Shown here: one piece after another, positions 12,510-25,189 of the stretch | How the letters are laid out: the number at the start of each line of letters is the position of its first letter | How positions within the stretch are numbered: position 1 is the stretch's first letter | From: Cyrtodaria siliqua | Lineage: Eukaryota > Mollusca > Bivalvia > Adapedonta > Hiatellidae | DNA length: 64,000 nucleotides | Direction of reading: 5' to 3' | Assembly: GCA_037043455.1 (NCBI GenBank) | Contig: JAWPHD010004394.1 | Span: 124,001-188,000, forward strand | Made by a program: the position numbers and the translations under genes | The notes under the pieces: generated by a model | Told to the model about the DNA's origin: nothing | Database searches by the model: none | The model's input: only the letters and a program-made list of their open reading frames with translations

Positions 12510-13790
12510 ATGCGCTCTTTTTCTATGTATTCTGCTTTTCGTTGGCTTTCGTTAGTTCCGCAAGCTCATCCATTGTTTTTTATGTTCGTGTTTACTAGGT
12601 GACGGGTGACTACTTTTGTTCCAGACACTATCGCCCCTAAACTATTTAGTAGAAGCTGACGCTCTTGTGCTGATGATGTCGAAGATGATAAAGTTTCCGA
12701 CAATAGTAACGATGATGACGATGATAGTGCTGTGGATGGTGACTTGGTGCGCTAGCATATGTTTAGTGTATATGGTGGTCTGAATGTGGCGTAAAAACTA
12801 ACTCTTCTCATGGCAGGAGCATTGATAAGATGACCTCAGCAATGTATTTGATCATCTCGGGTGCTGAGACCACGATCTCTTACGTTCGAAAATCGGCTGG
12901 ACCCAAATATAGGGAAGACATGTCCTGGGGAGCTTCAATGCTCACATTTGAAGTTTCACTAAATGTCAATGCCGGGTCTTTAACTGTTTGAATTAGTGAC
13001 AGCGAGGTTTTAAATATCTCAATTTGCGTTGACTGCTGTAGGTTATGTGAACGTTTCAGTATCCTCTCGGAAAGAATTTTGTTTAATACATAGGAAGAAA
13101 CACTCTAATAATATATATGGACGAGATTCTCTGACAATGTAATTTTATATCGATTCAAACTCATTTTAAAAGTGTTAAAAAAAATCTCATAAAGATAAAA
13201 CAATACGTTTGGTGCCTGAAAGCATACCTTGACATACGTCATGTGACAGTCACTTTAACTCACCAAGCCAATAGCAAACACAAATGAAATCCTATGTTAT
13301 TACTCATGCGTTATTGACATTCCTTAGATGATCGACAATGCTCAAAATATCAGCAATTCGAGTTGTTATCACCGATTGACTGTTAACTTAAAAGTTACAC
13401 TTCGACTGTCGATTCTTTTAAAAGTTGTTACCACCCATTTCAAAGCATCACGGTCATATAATTTGAAGTAGCATTTATAAATACTAAAATATATAGCGAA
13501 AAGTTTCTGAAAATATGTTTCTGAACACATGCTCATTAACCATATCAATTATGTTATACAAAAGAGGCCATTATATAATTTTTGAATCAGATTGCACAAG
13601 CTCTGAGTTTGGGTTTCCATCAAGTATTCAAGTATGTTGTAGCATAGTCGGTGACATTTCCTTTGATGAATGCAGAGCATTAAATCGTTTAATTTAGGGT
13701 AACTAAAGGGGCGTGGCCATGCCGTTCTACAACTACAGGATATTGGAATTTAGAGTACGGTCACTATGACGTCACAGTGTTACTAAGTAC
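12510..13790. other. No gene identified
   Basis: Contains a short GAT/GAC-rich stretch near 12660-12740 but no convincing exon or element. Confidence 0.4.
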
Positions 13791-13804
13791 ACCATGCTAC
13801 AAAA

Positions 13805-13890
13805 AAGATAGAGTCTGGTCTCAGCTCGTTTGTTATTTAAACACCGAGATAGGCTACTCGCTGAGACCAGACTTTATCTATTACTTAAAG
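13805..13890. repeat. Inverted-repeat MITE-like sequence
   Basis: 'gatagagtctggtctcagc' is mirrored by 'gctgagaccagactttatc', with 'caccgagataggct' inside. The same end and internal phrase occur at 27490-27560, so they are related elements. Confidence 0.55.
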
Positions 13891-14114
13891 ATTATGTATT
13901 TAAGTAATGAACATGTACACTAAATGTTAACATCTTACATCTCCATTACACAATATATTGATGAGAGGAAACAGGGCTTCATGCAGCCATATTTCGTACA
14001 GCCATAGACGTTTGTTTCACCTTAGAGGTTATACTTCGTCGATAAGAATTATTAGAACTTTTAATATAAATGTATAACTGTATCATATACTTCAGACATA
14101 GTGATTATACAATT

Positions 14115-14190
14115 CACCTAGTCCAGCGTGGCTCAGTGGATGGCGCTGTAGATGTTGAGATCATGAGTTCGAGCTTCGCCGGCTATATTT
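14115..14190 (+). repeat. tRNA-like SINE head
   Basis: 'gcgtggctcagtggatggcg' resembles an A-box and 'atgagttcgagcttcg' a B-box, about 40 bp apart. The acceptor stem does not pair well, so it is probably a SINE head and not a tRNA gene. Confidence 0.35.
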
Positions 14191-14359
14191 AAATATTTAG
14201 CCTCGCCCGTTGGGTGGGAAATTACATTTAAAAGAGATCTCAGAAGAGTCTGACAATGAGAAAAGATTACGCATATGTTACAGAGTTATTGCCATTGATA
14301 ACGTGAACAAATGGAAATTTTATTTGAATTTTTGTTTTTTAATAAGGTCATGGGCTGAA

Positions 14360-14870
14360 TTCGACAATGAGTAGTGTTATTATTTACTGGACCTTTGCGG
14401 TCATCAAGCCAAATCTGTTTTTTTTAAGTAGAATACCGCTTAAACCGCTGCTAGGGGGCGCGAGATGTGTTTTAAATTATATTAATTCTCATGAACAGAC
14501 TCAATAAATCCGAGTCTGCTACTTTTCTCTCAAATTTGTGTTTGTTGTTTCCAATGGATTTCTTTTTCATTATTTTTTGACGTTTTCACACTAGCCTAAG
14601 TTTAGTGCTGTGTGGCTCTGTACAACTTCGCCCCGACTACAAATCAGTAGTGCTGTTACTGGACCTTTCGGATCATCCAACCCAATCTTGATGGCTTAGT
14701 GTCTTTACAGTATAATACCGCTTAAGCCGGTTCTAGGTGTTGTGATAGGTGTTGCAAATTATATTACTTCTCATGAACAATAAAACCGAATCTGCTACTT
14801 TTCTATCTTGTTTGTGTTTGTTGCTGACAATGGATCCCCTTTTCAGTATTTATGTATTTATTACACGCCC
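14360..14870 (+). repeat. Dispersed repeat family P (AATAAA-containing), tandem dimer
   Basis: Two head-to-tail copies about 273 bp apart. Each starts near 'cagtagtgttattac', carries 'gaataccgcttaaacc', then 'ctcaataaa..cgagtctgctac' and 'ttgtgtttgttg' and ends near 'tcagtatttat'. Other copies: 24680-24830, 50325-50480, 52225-52330 and a second dimer at 56800-57225. The fixed AATAAA suggests an LTR-like or 3'-end module. Confidence 0.65.
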
Positions 14871-15639
14871 ACACCTCACATAAATATACACACAACAGCA
14901 GTCGAGCCACTGCAGCAGCTGTTAAGAAAATTTGACTAAGTTATTAAGTTAAATTGGCAACATATTTGTAGAGGAATCCAAAATATATATTACACTCGTT
15001 AACATCTTCAGTAGCAGTAGCCTTAGTCGTAGTATTGAATTAAGCAGCTTACACGTTAATTGTAGTACTGTTTTTAAATATTTAAACTTTTAGCTTTTAA
15101 GCTTGTACGAGTATCTTAACTAATTTAGATGAACATTGCCAATGTCTGATGATTGTTTAAGTTATATCATACCTTAATTGATTGGAGTCTAGACTCGGTT
15201 TAGCATACGTTATTACTCCCAATCATTCATGGATTACGTATAACTTGCAACTTGCCAGGTTGCTGATCACGTATATACGGAATCATGTTGGGGCCATCGT
15301 ACCATCGTATGTCCGATCATGGTGTCGTACCATGTATGTTTCTATGTTATTATATCTTTCGGAGTCAAATATGTAGATCCAGGATTTTAAAATTAGGTTA
15401 TCCAAACTTAAAAAATATCAATTGACAATCTTTTTTTTAATCGCATACGGGGTCCCTACCTTCAGCCCTTCCGCCCCCATTTCTTAGGTCCGCTACTTAA
15501 TTATGTAATTTGTCAAAATGATAAGTCCTGTTTCGTAAACGTGATAGACAAAACGGCAATCAATCTGATTAGCGCGTATGTAAAGTCCTTCGAAATCAAG
15601 TTAATAACATGAAAAAAACATGCTAAAGAAATATTTTTT

Positions 15640-15885
15640 AATCATCTTGAATTTTCTCTAAGTGATATGAATTCTACAAATTCTCGACAATACTGGAAAA
15701 TAATTAAAATGCTAATTAAAGACAACGCTAACAGTTGTAACTTCATACCACCTTTAAAACGACGATGGTTTATATTCCGTATCTGACGAGGAAAAGGCAA
15801 ATATATTGAATGACTTTTTAACATCAATATCAACTGTTGACGACACCGATGCCACTCTACCACGATTTATACGTAAGACGATCAA
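15640..15885 (+). pseudogene. Non-LTR retrotransposon fragment (pre-RT region)
   Basis: Frame-broken plus-strand sequence reads SRQYWKIIKMLIKDNANS, then PPL, and after a shift VSDEEKANILNDFLTSI. This matches the segment before the reverse transcriptase in CR1/jockey-type LINEs (W-x-x-I/L ... I-P-L ... EKA..LN..F). No RT follows. Confidence 0.6.
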
Positions 15886-16089
15886 TACTATAATAGTCTT
15901 GTGGCCACTTTAGCCTATCTGCTCTAGTTAAGGCTCGAGTTCAACATTTTGCGAGGAGCAAAGTGTTTGGTATCATTGGAAAGGTTATACCCTGGCCTTT
16001 TTCATGATAATCGTGTTCAGCCATCATTTTGCACGTGAAGAGAGAAAATCGAGGTCAAATGTCATGACCATTTTTTTGACAGTAGTCTG

Positions 16090-16210
16090 TAGGCCAGGAG
16101 GTTGGTCGGTACCATATCTGGTGGCAAATTCTAGTGATGTGTTTTTGACATCTATGATACCTAACACAATATATTTACCCTGACAGACTTCTGAGAGCGG
16201 CAGCTTATGC
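16090..16210 (+). repeat. Dispersed repeat (reverse partner at 21600-21730)
   Basis: 'tcggtacca' followed by 'tggcaaattc', 'gtttttgac' and 'gatacc' are shared with the reverse complement of 21600-21730. Unclassified. Confidence 0.45.
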
Positions 16211-17089
16211 CCTGATTTTGGGGTAAACAGTTAAAAATTAAACAAATATAGCTGAAAACTGGAGATTATTTAAAACAAAATACATTTGATGCCTTAAATA
16301 GCATGTTCATGGTATTAAATTATTCTAAATACTTTATCTTATAGTAAACGAAAGGTTTGTAGCGACTGCTTTATTTTTACAACAATAATTTGGGCGAAAA
16401 CTTTGGATTTTTATCAAAAGTCAATAAAACTGGAATAATTTTATATATATAAAAAAAGTAGACTGCTATATTTATGAACATATTTTGGTTTTGATATTAA
16501 ATATAACGACTCTTCTTACATTTTCCACCAGTTATCTTGTAGGGTCTTTAGTTCGAACCCAATATTGTGTCAACATTTCCAACGATAACTAATATTGTAG
16601 ACTGGCTTTCGCCCCAGCGGTTATTTTGTTTTTAATATTTTGCAATTAGAATCGAAATAAAATCTTAAAATCCAAATCATTTCTGAATAGCTCTCATCCA
16701 CTGACTTTTGAAGCCAAAGGGGACTTAATGCAGATTATTTTATTTGATGATATCTTGAGTTGTCTCAAATAGTACAAGCAAGATTTTACGCAAGCGTAAA
16801 ATAGCTGCCGAGAGACAAGAAGTTAACATAATAACATATCAATTCACGGGTGTTAGAACAATATTAAAAAAAAATAATGTTGTCACGGAGACATAAACAC
16901 GCCACGACCGTTTTTTCTTACATTCTTCCCAATGTTTACCATCAGTTCTTCCTAGCAAGCATTTTAAATCAATGTGGGCGACCTCGCTTCTTCCTGTTCA
17001 AAAACCTTGACATGCCTTACATATTGATTACAAGTATCTTGCAATACGACGTACTAGAAGTACACATCACCACATAAATACAATTGTTG

Positions 17090-17155
17090 ACGTGTGCGTT
17101 AGATTTTATTATCGTAACCCTGATCTTATTTCCAAATATCAAAATAATATATATG
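17090..17155 (+). pseudogene. Penelope-like RT scrap
   Basis: 'ttttattatcgtaaccctga' and 'tcttatttccaaatat' are nearly identical to the C-terminal RT region at 62315-62350 (YRNPDLLSKY). There is no longer frame. Confidence 0.55.
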
Positions 17156-17274
17156 CACATATAAACTGTTCACTGTTACCATGTGATATTATAAGATTGC
17201 GTTATCAAAGTGAGAAATGTAAAAGAATAATATAAACCAATGAAAATTTAAAAAAAAAAGGAATAAAAGGGGGA

Positions 17275-17345
17275 ATCAGCAGGCTTGAACCCTACCTTCC
17301 TGTGCACTAACACGGCGCCTCGACTATTGAGGCTTCTGAGTGTTT
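17275..17345 (-). repeat. tRNA-like SINE head
   Basis: The minus strand carries a 'gggttcaagcctgctg' B-box and a diverged A-box. The cloverleaf is not intact. Confidence 0.3.
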
Positions 17346-17879
17346 CGTCGCTAATATACATATAATAGTAATGATTACATGTTACATTTCAGTAGACTGC
17401 TTTACCAAAACGTCATTTCAGCAAGTGAAATGGTAACCTTTCAACATTACAAAATATGTGTTTATACCATTCAAGTTTTACAAACGAGTTCTCTAGGAAT
17501 TCAAGTTGTACAGCATGCTTATTGCCACGCCACTTACATGAGTCACAGTCCGTTAACCAAAGACAGATATAAAAGCCATATAAGAGTCAGCTGCCTTGGG
17601 CAGCTGAATAAACATTAACAAACATAAGGACTTAGCCAGTCTACTAATCTTGCTGAAAACTGAAGTTCATTTTGCAAAAATCATAATATGATGAAGGTAT
17701 TTGATGAAGGATGCTTTTATTATTAGTTTATTTCAAAGTATTTAGCTTACAATAAGTTCTAGTTTCATAGGCATGTCACAAAATTAACTTTCATTCCGTG
17801 GAAAAATCGCTGAAAAGTGGATTCTTTCCGGAGGAAAAAACACATGCTATACAGAAGTCGATATATATGTTATGTGCAA

Positions 17880-18010
17880 AATGAGGATATGGACAATTCG
17901 GAATTGCTCTGCGCAAAGTAAGAATTTTTAAAATGCGCGGCATTATCGGAATTCTCAAAATGCGCGGTTCAATTCCAAAATCGTCCGTGCGCAGAGTAGG
18001 AATTTGGACA
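17880..18010. repeat. Repeated 'tgcgcgg' block
   Basis: 'aattctcaaaatgcgcgg' and its variants occur twice within about 60 bp, and a related phrase with 'cgcaattccggaatcgtc' is at 19315-19375. It looks like an eroded element. Confidence 0.35.
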
Positions 18011-18644
18011 AAGTAGAAATATTTTTATTCTAGTTATTAATTATAATACTGACGGCAAAGGCCTTCATTAATGCTGGAAGAACTTTTGGCTCAACCCTAA
18101 AATAAATGCAACAACGTATGTTGAAAGTGAAAGTATACGCGTGATGCAACGTTTGTTATCTCCTCATTGTCTATCAAATGTATATTAATATCCACTATTT
18201 ATTAAGTATCATTTAAATATGCAAATGTCATTACTAGCAATGCCATAAACTGGTAATTTATTCTCAAATGGTCTGTATAAATGAACCCTTTAAGTCATTT
18301 GGCAGATGGACAGATGTTTTGGATAGTAATACAATTTGACATTAAATATATCTGTATACCGTATCAGTATATTACTTTAAAAATATGATTAAAACATGCA
18401 AATGTAATTATTAGTAGTAGTGGCATAACACCTGATGCATTTATTGAGCAACTGGTGTGTTTGTTATTTGGCAGATGTTCAATATTTGACTTATTTTGCA
18501 TATACAAGTACATACGAAGGAATATAACATACAAACCGGGATCCAATGTTTGTATAAAGAAATCATAATATATTATATATCATGTATATGGAATGCCCGA
18601 TTTGTTTTATTAAAAATATTATTGTCTGCGTTGCGTTTATTTTT

Positions 18645-18970
18645 TTTTTATTTTTAGCCAGATTGCGTAGCAATACCAGGCTGATAGTTCAGCGAATTCC
18701 GTCAGTCCGTCCTTCAATCTATCTGTCAGTCTGTCTGTCCGTCCGTCCGTCCGTCCGTCCGTCCGTATGTCTGTCTACACGTTGTGGTTAAAGTTTTTGT
18801 TTTTCTTATTTCTGAAAAACAAAGTGCCGGAAAGCTTTGAAACTTGACACACATGTTCGTTGTCATTACACACTGGGATATGACAAGAACCATAAGGCTG
18901 TGATGTATTTCACTTGAATTATCCCGCTCCCCAATTATACTTTTTACTTAGATGTTTTAGTTAAAATGGT
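18645..18970 (+). repeat. Bivalve repeat with (GTCC)n microsatellite
   Basis: 'ttgcgtagcaataccaggc' leads into a run of GTCC units (18732-18770), then 'agtgccggaaagctttgaaac' and 'gggatatgacaagaacca'. The open frame over the tetranucleotide run is an artefact. Confidence 0.5.
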
Positions 18971-19604
18971 GAATTTGCAATCCGGCGTTTGAACCACTGT
19001 TGGCGCTCCACTTGTTTATTTATTCTTAGCCATGACGTATCCTTATTTCAATAATATAAATCCGCTCTTTACGAATTTTTTGAAGGTTTCAAACTTTTTT
19101 CTCAATAGTTTAGTTTATGTTAATCATTTACCAAACCAAAATATGCTTCTTTTTTTTATATTTTATCAATTTATAACAGATGGGTGAAACAAATAAGCAT
19201 ATGAAATTAGAAATTAATAGGTTTTAAAACACTATTTCAAATCACAATTTCGTACTTTGCACAAAACATTCTCAATTTGCGTAGACTCTTGGTGCATATT
19301 TTATATCGATTAACCCCTTGCGCAATTTAGGAATAGTGCTACGCAATTCCGGAATCGTCGGGCGTTTTAAGAATGTTTACTTTTCGTCCATATGCTCACA
19401 TTGCGTATAACAAATACACTAAACAAAATTCCTAATTACTTACTTTTGTATCTTAACTAATTTTCTTGTTTTAAATATATCTTAGAATAGTTGTGTGATA
19501 AGTATTATGTTTTGACCAATAGTTTGTAAACTATGTATTGTTTGTTTAAATTGTTACATATTTTGAGATTTACCCTGCTTTTATATGTAAACATGAAATG
19601 TGCT

Positions 19605-19925
19605 GATAAAACAATAACAGGAATCGAAGCCCGCTTATTAAGATATAAACTGCTTAAAACGCTGGTAGGAAATAATAAAAACAACAACATTTGACCCATT
19701 TACTGCAGATGTCCCTCTATAATAAAATGAAACACGGTTAATCCTAAATCACCTCCTTTAAACTGAATATCATTTGAAATTCAAGTATCTATAAATCAGC
19801 TTTAATATTAAATATTTCCAAAATGTTTTTTTTGCAAACACATATGTAGTGGTAATGCTAGTAAATCATGATGTCAAAATCATTTTAGTTGGCATATTCA
19901 GAATTCGGAACATCGGAAGCTGCAC
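19605..19925 (+). repeat. Dispersed repeat family Q, copy 1
   Basis: About 320 bp align in the same orientation with 40670-40995, including 'gtagtggtaatgctagtaaa', 'ttgacccattta' and 'ttgaaa.tcaagta.ctata'. Class unknown. Confidence 0.65.
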
Positions 19926-20544
19926 TAATTCGGAGTATTTAACAAAATCCAAACAAAAAATTGGAGTTTGCTTCAATGACATTGGAAAAAGTGCAATTAG
20001 AACATGTGTTTGTACAGCATTGCCTGGAGTGTGATAATGCATTTGCTCGAAGAGGGATTGACTCTAATCAAAATGGAACCAGAAAAACAATAATTATTTC
20101 AAAAATTAGTTAAAGATTGGACACTGACAACAGAAACTGTTGAAAAGAACATTAGAAAAGTTCACTTGTGAATGTATGGTTCAATGTATGCCAGACAACT
20201 GATGTAAATGAATATAGGGACTAACTATTGTGTGCAATGGGATGAGACATTGATTCATCACACACTGCAAGACTTGTTTAAAGGGACACATGGCACCTTT
20301 GAATTGCTTAAAACACATAATTATGAACTATTTGAATAGAGCAGAACAAACTGTTTTTGCACATTACTAACTGTTAATTGTATTACACCAATAATATATT
20401 AAACTTATGGTAGAATGATGAAGACAAATTGAAATATGTAAGCAGTTTAAAAGTCAAAATGATATTAGATTAATCAATCGAGATACTTTTAATGCCTGAT
20501 AATACCTTCAAGATTGCAGTTTATCCCTTCAACAAAACGTTGTG

Positions 20545-20870
20545 AACAAGCCAATTGTCAAGCTACTGTCTGGATAAGATGCTTGGACGCCACACAGGAT
20601 ATTAAATCTTTCACAAGTATGTCATGGATGGAAACAAACTGAAGATGGCGAATTCGAAATAGATCGGATGGATAGTCCTGCAGCTTGTGATGCCGTTTTA
20701 GATTTACGTTCTTGCATGTAAGCTACCGACTTGTGATTGCTTTGCAAATGGCATGATGTGTACAGTCACGTGCAAACACATTACATGTGATAATCAAGCA
20801 GGCAGTGATGATTCTGATGACCTATGGATATTGATGACTTTGTAATTGAAGATTATGACGACTAAAGTGA
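20545..20870 (+). pseudogene. Transposon-borne protein C-terminus with Cys-rich tail
   Basis: In shifted frames the plus strand reads KQTEDGEFEIDRMDSPAACD followed by AVLDLRSCM, then KLPTCDCFANGMMCTVTCK and an acidic end. A tail of the form C-x-C-x6-C-x3-C followed by C-x-N, after a 'W....DG....D' segment, is a recurrent C-terminus of multicopy element proteins in invertebrates. A frameshift separates the halves and a stop interrupts the upstream part. The leading 260 bp matches the dispersed block at 880-1150. Confidence 0.55.
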
Positions 20871-20879
20871 GGCGACAGT

Positions 20880-21590
20880 AACATGTTTGTGTTATATATC
20901 CAGTTTTAACTCAATATAGTATCATGGTATTTAAATAATACTTACAACTTGTGAATTATAATAATCTTTTGTGGAAACTCCAGAATAAGCCATAGTCAAT
21001 ATTATGACTAGCATCAACCATCCGATATCTAATTTAAGTCTAACATTATACTGATCGTGTGGAAGTATTGACAGCTAAGTATGATAAATATAAACAAATC
21101 ACCAGCTATGATAGAATGTATGAAACAGTTGAGTAAGTAGTGAATACCTTTGATTGTATTGCAGACTCGTATTAATAATTGTGTAGCAAGTTAAATATTT
21201 GTATGGTTTATAATTAATAAAGTATTGTCTTTTGTTTGATTATTTTGAATGCCAGTCAATTTTAAACAAAGTTGTCATGGTATAAAAAACAAAACATGTA
21301 TTAAATGAAGCATTGTACATTGTTGGTGTATTAATACTATTATACAGATATTGCCAGGATGACGTTTTTTTTAACAATAACAGTCATGAATGAAGTACTA
21401 TAATTTAAAAAAGATGTGTTTTTCCCGTTACATTTGACCTTATACATTACTTATCAAAATAAATAAGGTCAACAATGATAGTAAAACACATTTATTATCA
21501 AAAATATGTCGAATTCAAAATAAAATGTGTAATGCCTCAAAATGGTGGTATCAAAATTGGATAAATGGAAAAACTGAGTGGCTCTAAATA
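20880..21590. other. No feature identified
   Basis: AT-rich, with no exon-like frame, tandem repeat or inverted repeat that I could support. Confidence 0.4.
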
Positions 21591-22211
21591 TTGACCTTTT
21601 TCATGACATATTCTGCTAAAACTAGAAGTCTATCAGGGTTAAATAGTATCTAGGGATATCACCAGTATCAAAAACCATAATAGGAATTTGCCACATTGGC
21701 TGGTACCGATTGATCATATTTCGGGATCGGGCCCACGGCCTAAAGGTGAAAATGAGAAATTTGCCATGATAACTGTGTAAGTTTATAATTCATACAAGAT
21801 AACAACCTTTATGAAGTGGTGTGTGACACGTTAAACATAAATTTAATATCTTTATATGGATGCCAGTTTGGATTGTTAACTATTGTAAATACGGCAGACA
21901 ACGCTAACGCTATCATGAAGTTAACGTGGTTCTGATGAAACTTTTTTTAAGTGTGAAACATATTTTTATTTCCTGGTAGTTTTCATGTCGACCAAAATAC
22001 TGTTTAAACGTATATTTAATGCATGCAAGTGGAATAAATAAACGTTCAAGATTATAATAGAAGCCATCTACAGTCCTGATTTTGAAAGTTACGAGACATC
22101 CTGAAGTCAAAGCTGAAGGCTCCTATTTTACGATTGTGTTAATGAGTCAATTGATACTGAGTGCCAGTTGATAAGGAAAGCAAAAATGAAATGTTGATAC
22201 CCTAAATAGTT

Positions 22212-24230
22212 GATGTTTTTTTTTTTGTTTTTTTTCGATCACCACCTGGGTGGCCCGTTTATTCTCCCCGTAAATAGGTGTGTGATGGGTCGGACCATCC
22301 CACCGCACGCCTTACAAATATAATGATATATCTTAATAAATGCATGTAGATTCATATGAGCACAAAGTACAAGCATGTTATCATTATTCAATCAAAATGT
22401 AAACAAATAGTTATACTAAATGTTGCAATAGATGCAGTTAATATTTTTATTATTAAGGGGAAGTATTTTAGCATGTTAAACAATAGAAAAAAATTAGCGA
22501 AGATCTAAGTTTTCCCCCATGCAGCCACTCACAACAGGAAACATATGAGAATTGATTACAATGATATCAACTTTAAAAGTGATGCGGTCTTGGTTCAGCT
22601 AAATTGGCCTATGTAAACATTTTTTATTCAGATATTATTACCTTTTATCCCATTATTTGGTGAATATTTCATACAGTGAATTACATAATTTTACAGAAAC
22701 TCATTTTGTAATAAGTTTATTTTAGGAAGGTTCGAAAATGTCTTTGTATTTTTGCCAGTTTTGATAGAAAAGTTCTAGATTGTTGTTCATAATGGCTATT
22801 TATTTAAGTGTTTTATAACAGTACACAAGTCTGTTTTTGAAGGCTGCTATAGATAGTGGTGTATTTAGGCGTTTAGAAGAAAATATATAGTACTTGATTT
22901 CAAGTATTACACTGAGATCAGCTGTAGACATATTATTTCCAATGTTAAAAATAAATAACTCCTCAGTGAATGGAATTAAAACATTTTTAGTGTATAACCA
23001 ATTGTTTAATTGATGTAAAAAGTTCTGTGTATCAGGACAAGACCATAACAAATGGACCAATGTTTTTTCCTGTGACATTTGTGACATAGAGGGCTATCTA
23101 TTGCATTTATGGTATGCAAGTATTTTCAAAAAATTCTATGGATAATTCTAAGTTGAAACCACTGTAATGTAGAACTAGAGGTTGATTTGAATGGTACCAT
23201 ATAAATTTCTTTGCATGATTCTTGCTCCATGTTATAATTTTGTTCCCATTTAAGTTTAGAAGAAGGTTGTTCTGTATTTTTATTAAGTATATTGTAAAAT
23301 TCTTTACTTCCTTTTGTTGTTTTTAAGAATTGTGTGATATGTAATGGCAGTTTTGGTTCGAATAATTTCTGAGTTATGTCCATGTATATTATCTTTTTTT
23401 ACCTGCCATGGATTTAATTGATGCTATAATTCCATTGAAAGTCATAAATATGATTTAAGTTTATATATGGTACTAAATGTCCATCAGTGTTAAAATGGTC
23501 ATTTATAAGATACATTCCCTTGTCATACCATTCTTTCAAAAAGAAGGTTTTACCTCATATAACCAAGTTTGTATTATAATATAGTGGACTTGCCAGAAAA
23601 TGTTGATTTATTGATATAGTATTATTTTCTATGATATTATAAAAAATTATAAAAAGCCTTTAAAACATCTCTCCAAAACATGTTTTTCATTGTAACTAAT
23701 TTTTGCTGTATGTAGCTCTTTCCAAAACAGCATCAATTTTTAATATTGACAGTGTTAGTGACTATATGGTGCCACCCACTACTACTTGTATTGCTAATGA
23801 GTCATTTTATCCATGATGCTTTAACCCAAAGATAAAAGCTTGCAAGTTGGTCATATTTAAACCACCTTCAGAATATTGTTTGATTACGACAGCTTGTTTG
23901 ATATTTGCTGGACTTTCCCACAAATATTCATATAAAATGTTGTTGATAAGTTTAATCGTCGACTCATTTGGGTTGGGGAGAGACATAAATAAGTGATTAA
24001 GTTTTGGTATTAATAAAGTTTTAATGACTTATTTTTTCCATGAGGAGTTAGGTGCCTACGTTTCCAAAGCTTAATATGATTTTTTATTGTAAGTATTTTA
24101 TGATTATAATTTATGTCAATCATTTTGTTTACGTCTATATGAAAATTAATTCCTAAAAGTCTAAATTCATCTTTTCACCATTTCCATCGTGTTTTAATTG
24201 TTTCTGAACTAAATCTTTTTTTTCCTATCC
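22212..24230 (-). mobile_element. L1/Tx1-like LINE, 5'-truncated and decayed, with poly-A tail
   Basis: Read on the minus strand in broken frames from 24230, the order is typical of the C-terminal half of an L1/Tx1-clade ORF2. A YLWESPANIKQAVV-like segment (23900s) is followed by GGLNMTNLQAFIFGLKHHG (23850s), W-rich helices (23400s), LQWFQLRIIHRIF (about 23130-23170), and a zinc knuckle with EKTLVHLLWSCPDTQNFL (23040s). Non-coding sequence then runs to a T-rich run on the plus strand at 22218-22240 (poly-A on the element strand), marking the 3' end. Frameshifts and stops are frequent. Confidence 0.7.
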
Positions 24231-24679
24231 AAACAACTATGGATGTCGCTCTGACCTTATTTTAATAAACTTGAAAACTAACGATATCAGGATCACCCCC
24301 TTTGTCACATAAATGGAATGGTCTTAAGTCAAAGAAAGAACATCCATTATAGATATGTAGCGGGTTAAGGGTTAAATCATGAATATAAGTATTATAATAA
24401 AGCAATTGACACGAATATTTAACAGACATACTGATGTGACAATGGATATCAAACATTCCTTAAAGTGTATCATCCGTACTTGCATTGGTACTTGAAATAC
24501 CACGTAAACACGCTACATGTTATAAAGTCATTACTAATTTTTATGTTAAGCTCTCTCACGCATGAGTAAACATGTATGTGCAGCACACCCATTTACATTT
24601 TGTAAACCAAGCAGGTAAAAACGAACAGAAAATTTAAATACAATAACATTTTTATGACATTCACGCTAGGGTTTGTATA

Positions 24680-24830
24680 GCGCTACATAAAGTCTGTACC
24701 GCTTGCGGGTGTGAGTCACGTGAGATATGCGGCATATTAATGACCTCTCAACCCGAGTCTGTTACTGTCTTTAACTGTTTGTTTTCGTTGCTCCTGAAGC
24801 GTCCCCTATTCAGGATTGTTTTGATGATTT
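24680..24830 (+). repeat. Repeat family P, diverged copy
   Basis: 'taccgcttgcgggtgtga', then 'cgagtctgttactgtcttta' and 'ttgttttcgttgc' follow the family order at 14360-14580 with many substitutions. Confidence 0.5.
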
Positions 24831-25014
24831 TATATTTCAGTTTTATTGTTTGTGTTGCAACTTTTACTCAAGTAAGCTGTAGAGTATTCACACATAACAT
24901 CGTCAACTTGTTATTATTGTGGGAGTTATTAATTGAAACAAGAATACACTTTTTTAGATTTGTTTGTGTGGAGTTAAATGTCGTATTCCAGTACATTTTG
25001 GACTATATTTGACA

Positions 25015-25185
25015 ATCGAATGTTTTGTTTGTGGTTGAGGCAGACAACCCACTTATTTCTAGATATAACCAGAACTTTATACCTCCCGCCATCCGTAAGA
25101 ATCGTCACTTTCTCACTACAAGTCGAGTCCCAATAGGATGGATTCGAGCCCGCAACGTGTAACGCTCTCGACCACAACGTCACAC
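25015..25185 (-). mobile_element. tRNA-derived SINE, diverged copy
   Basis: On the minus strand the B-box region 'gcgggctcgaatcc' and body 'gatggcgggaggtataaagt' parallel the SINE at 8125-8388. The A-box is eroded. Confidence 0.6.
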
Positions 25186-25189
25186 TTAT

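Noticed and set aside
14115..14190. Functional tRNA gene
   Set aside because: A- and B-box-like blocks are present but the acceptor and anticodon stems do not pair; the same applies to 10420, 17275 and 30335, so all were kept only as SINE-like heads.
24826..24872. Micro-exon between a TTTCAG and GTAAGC
   Set aside because: It lies at the end of a repeat family P copy, with no partner exon or phase support.
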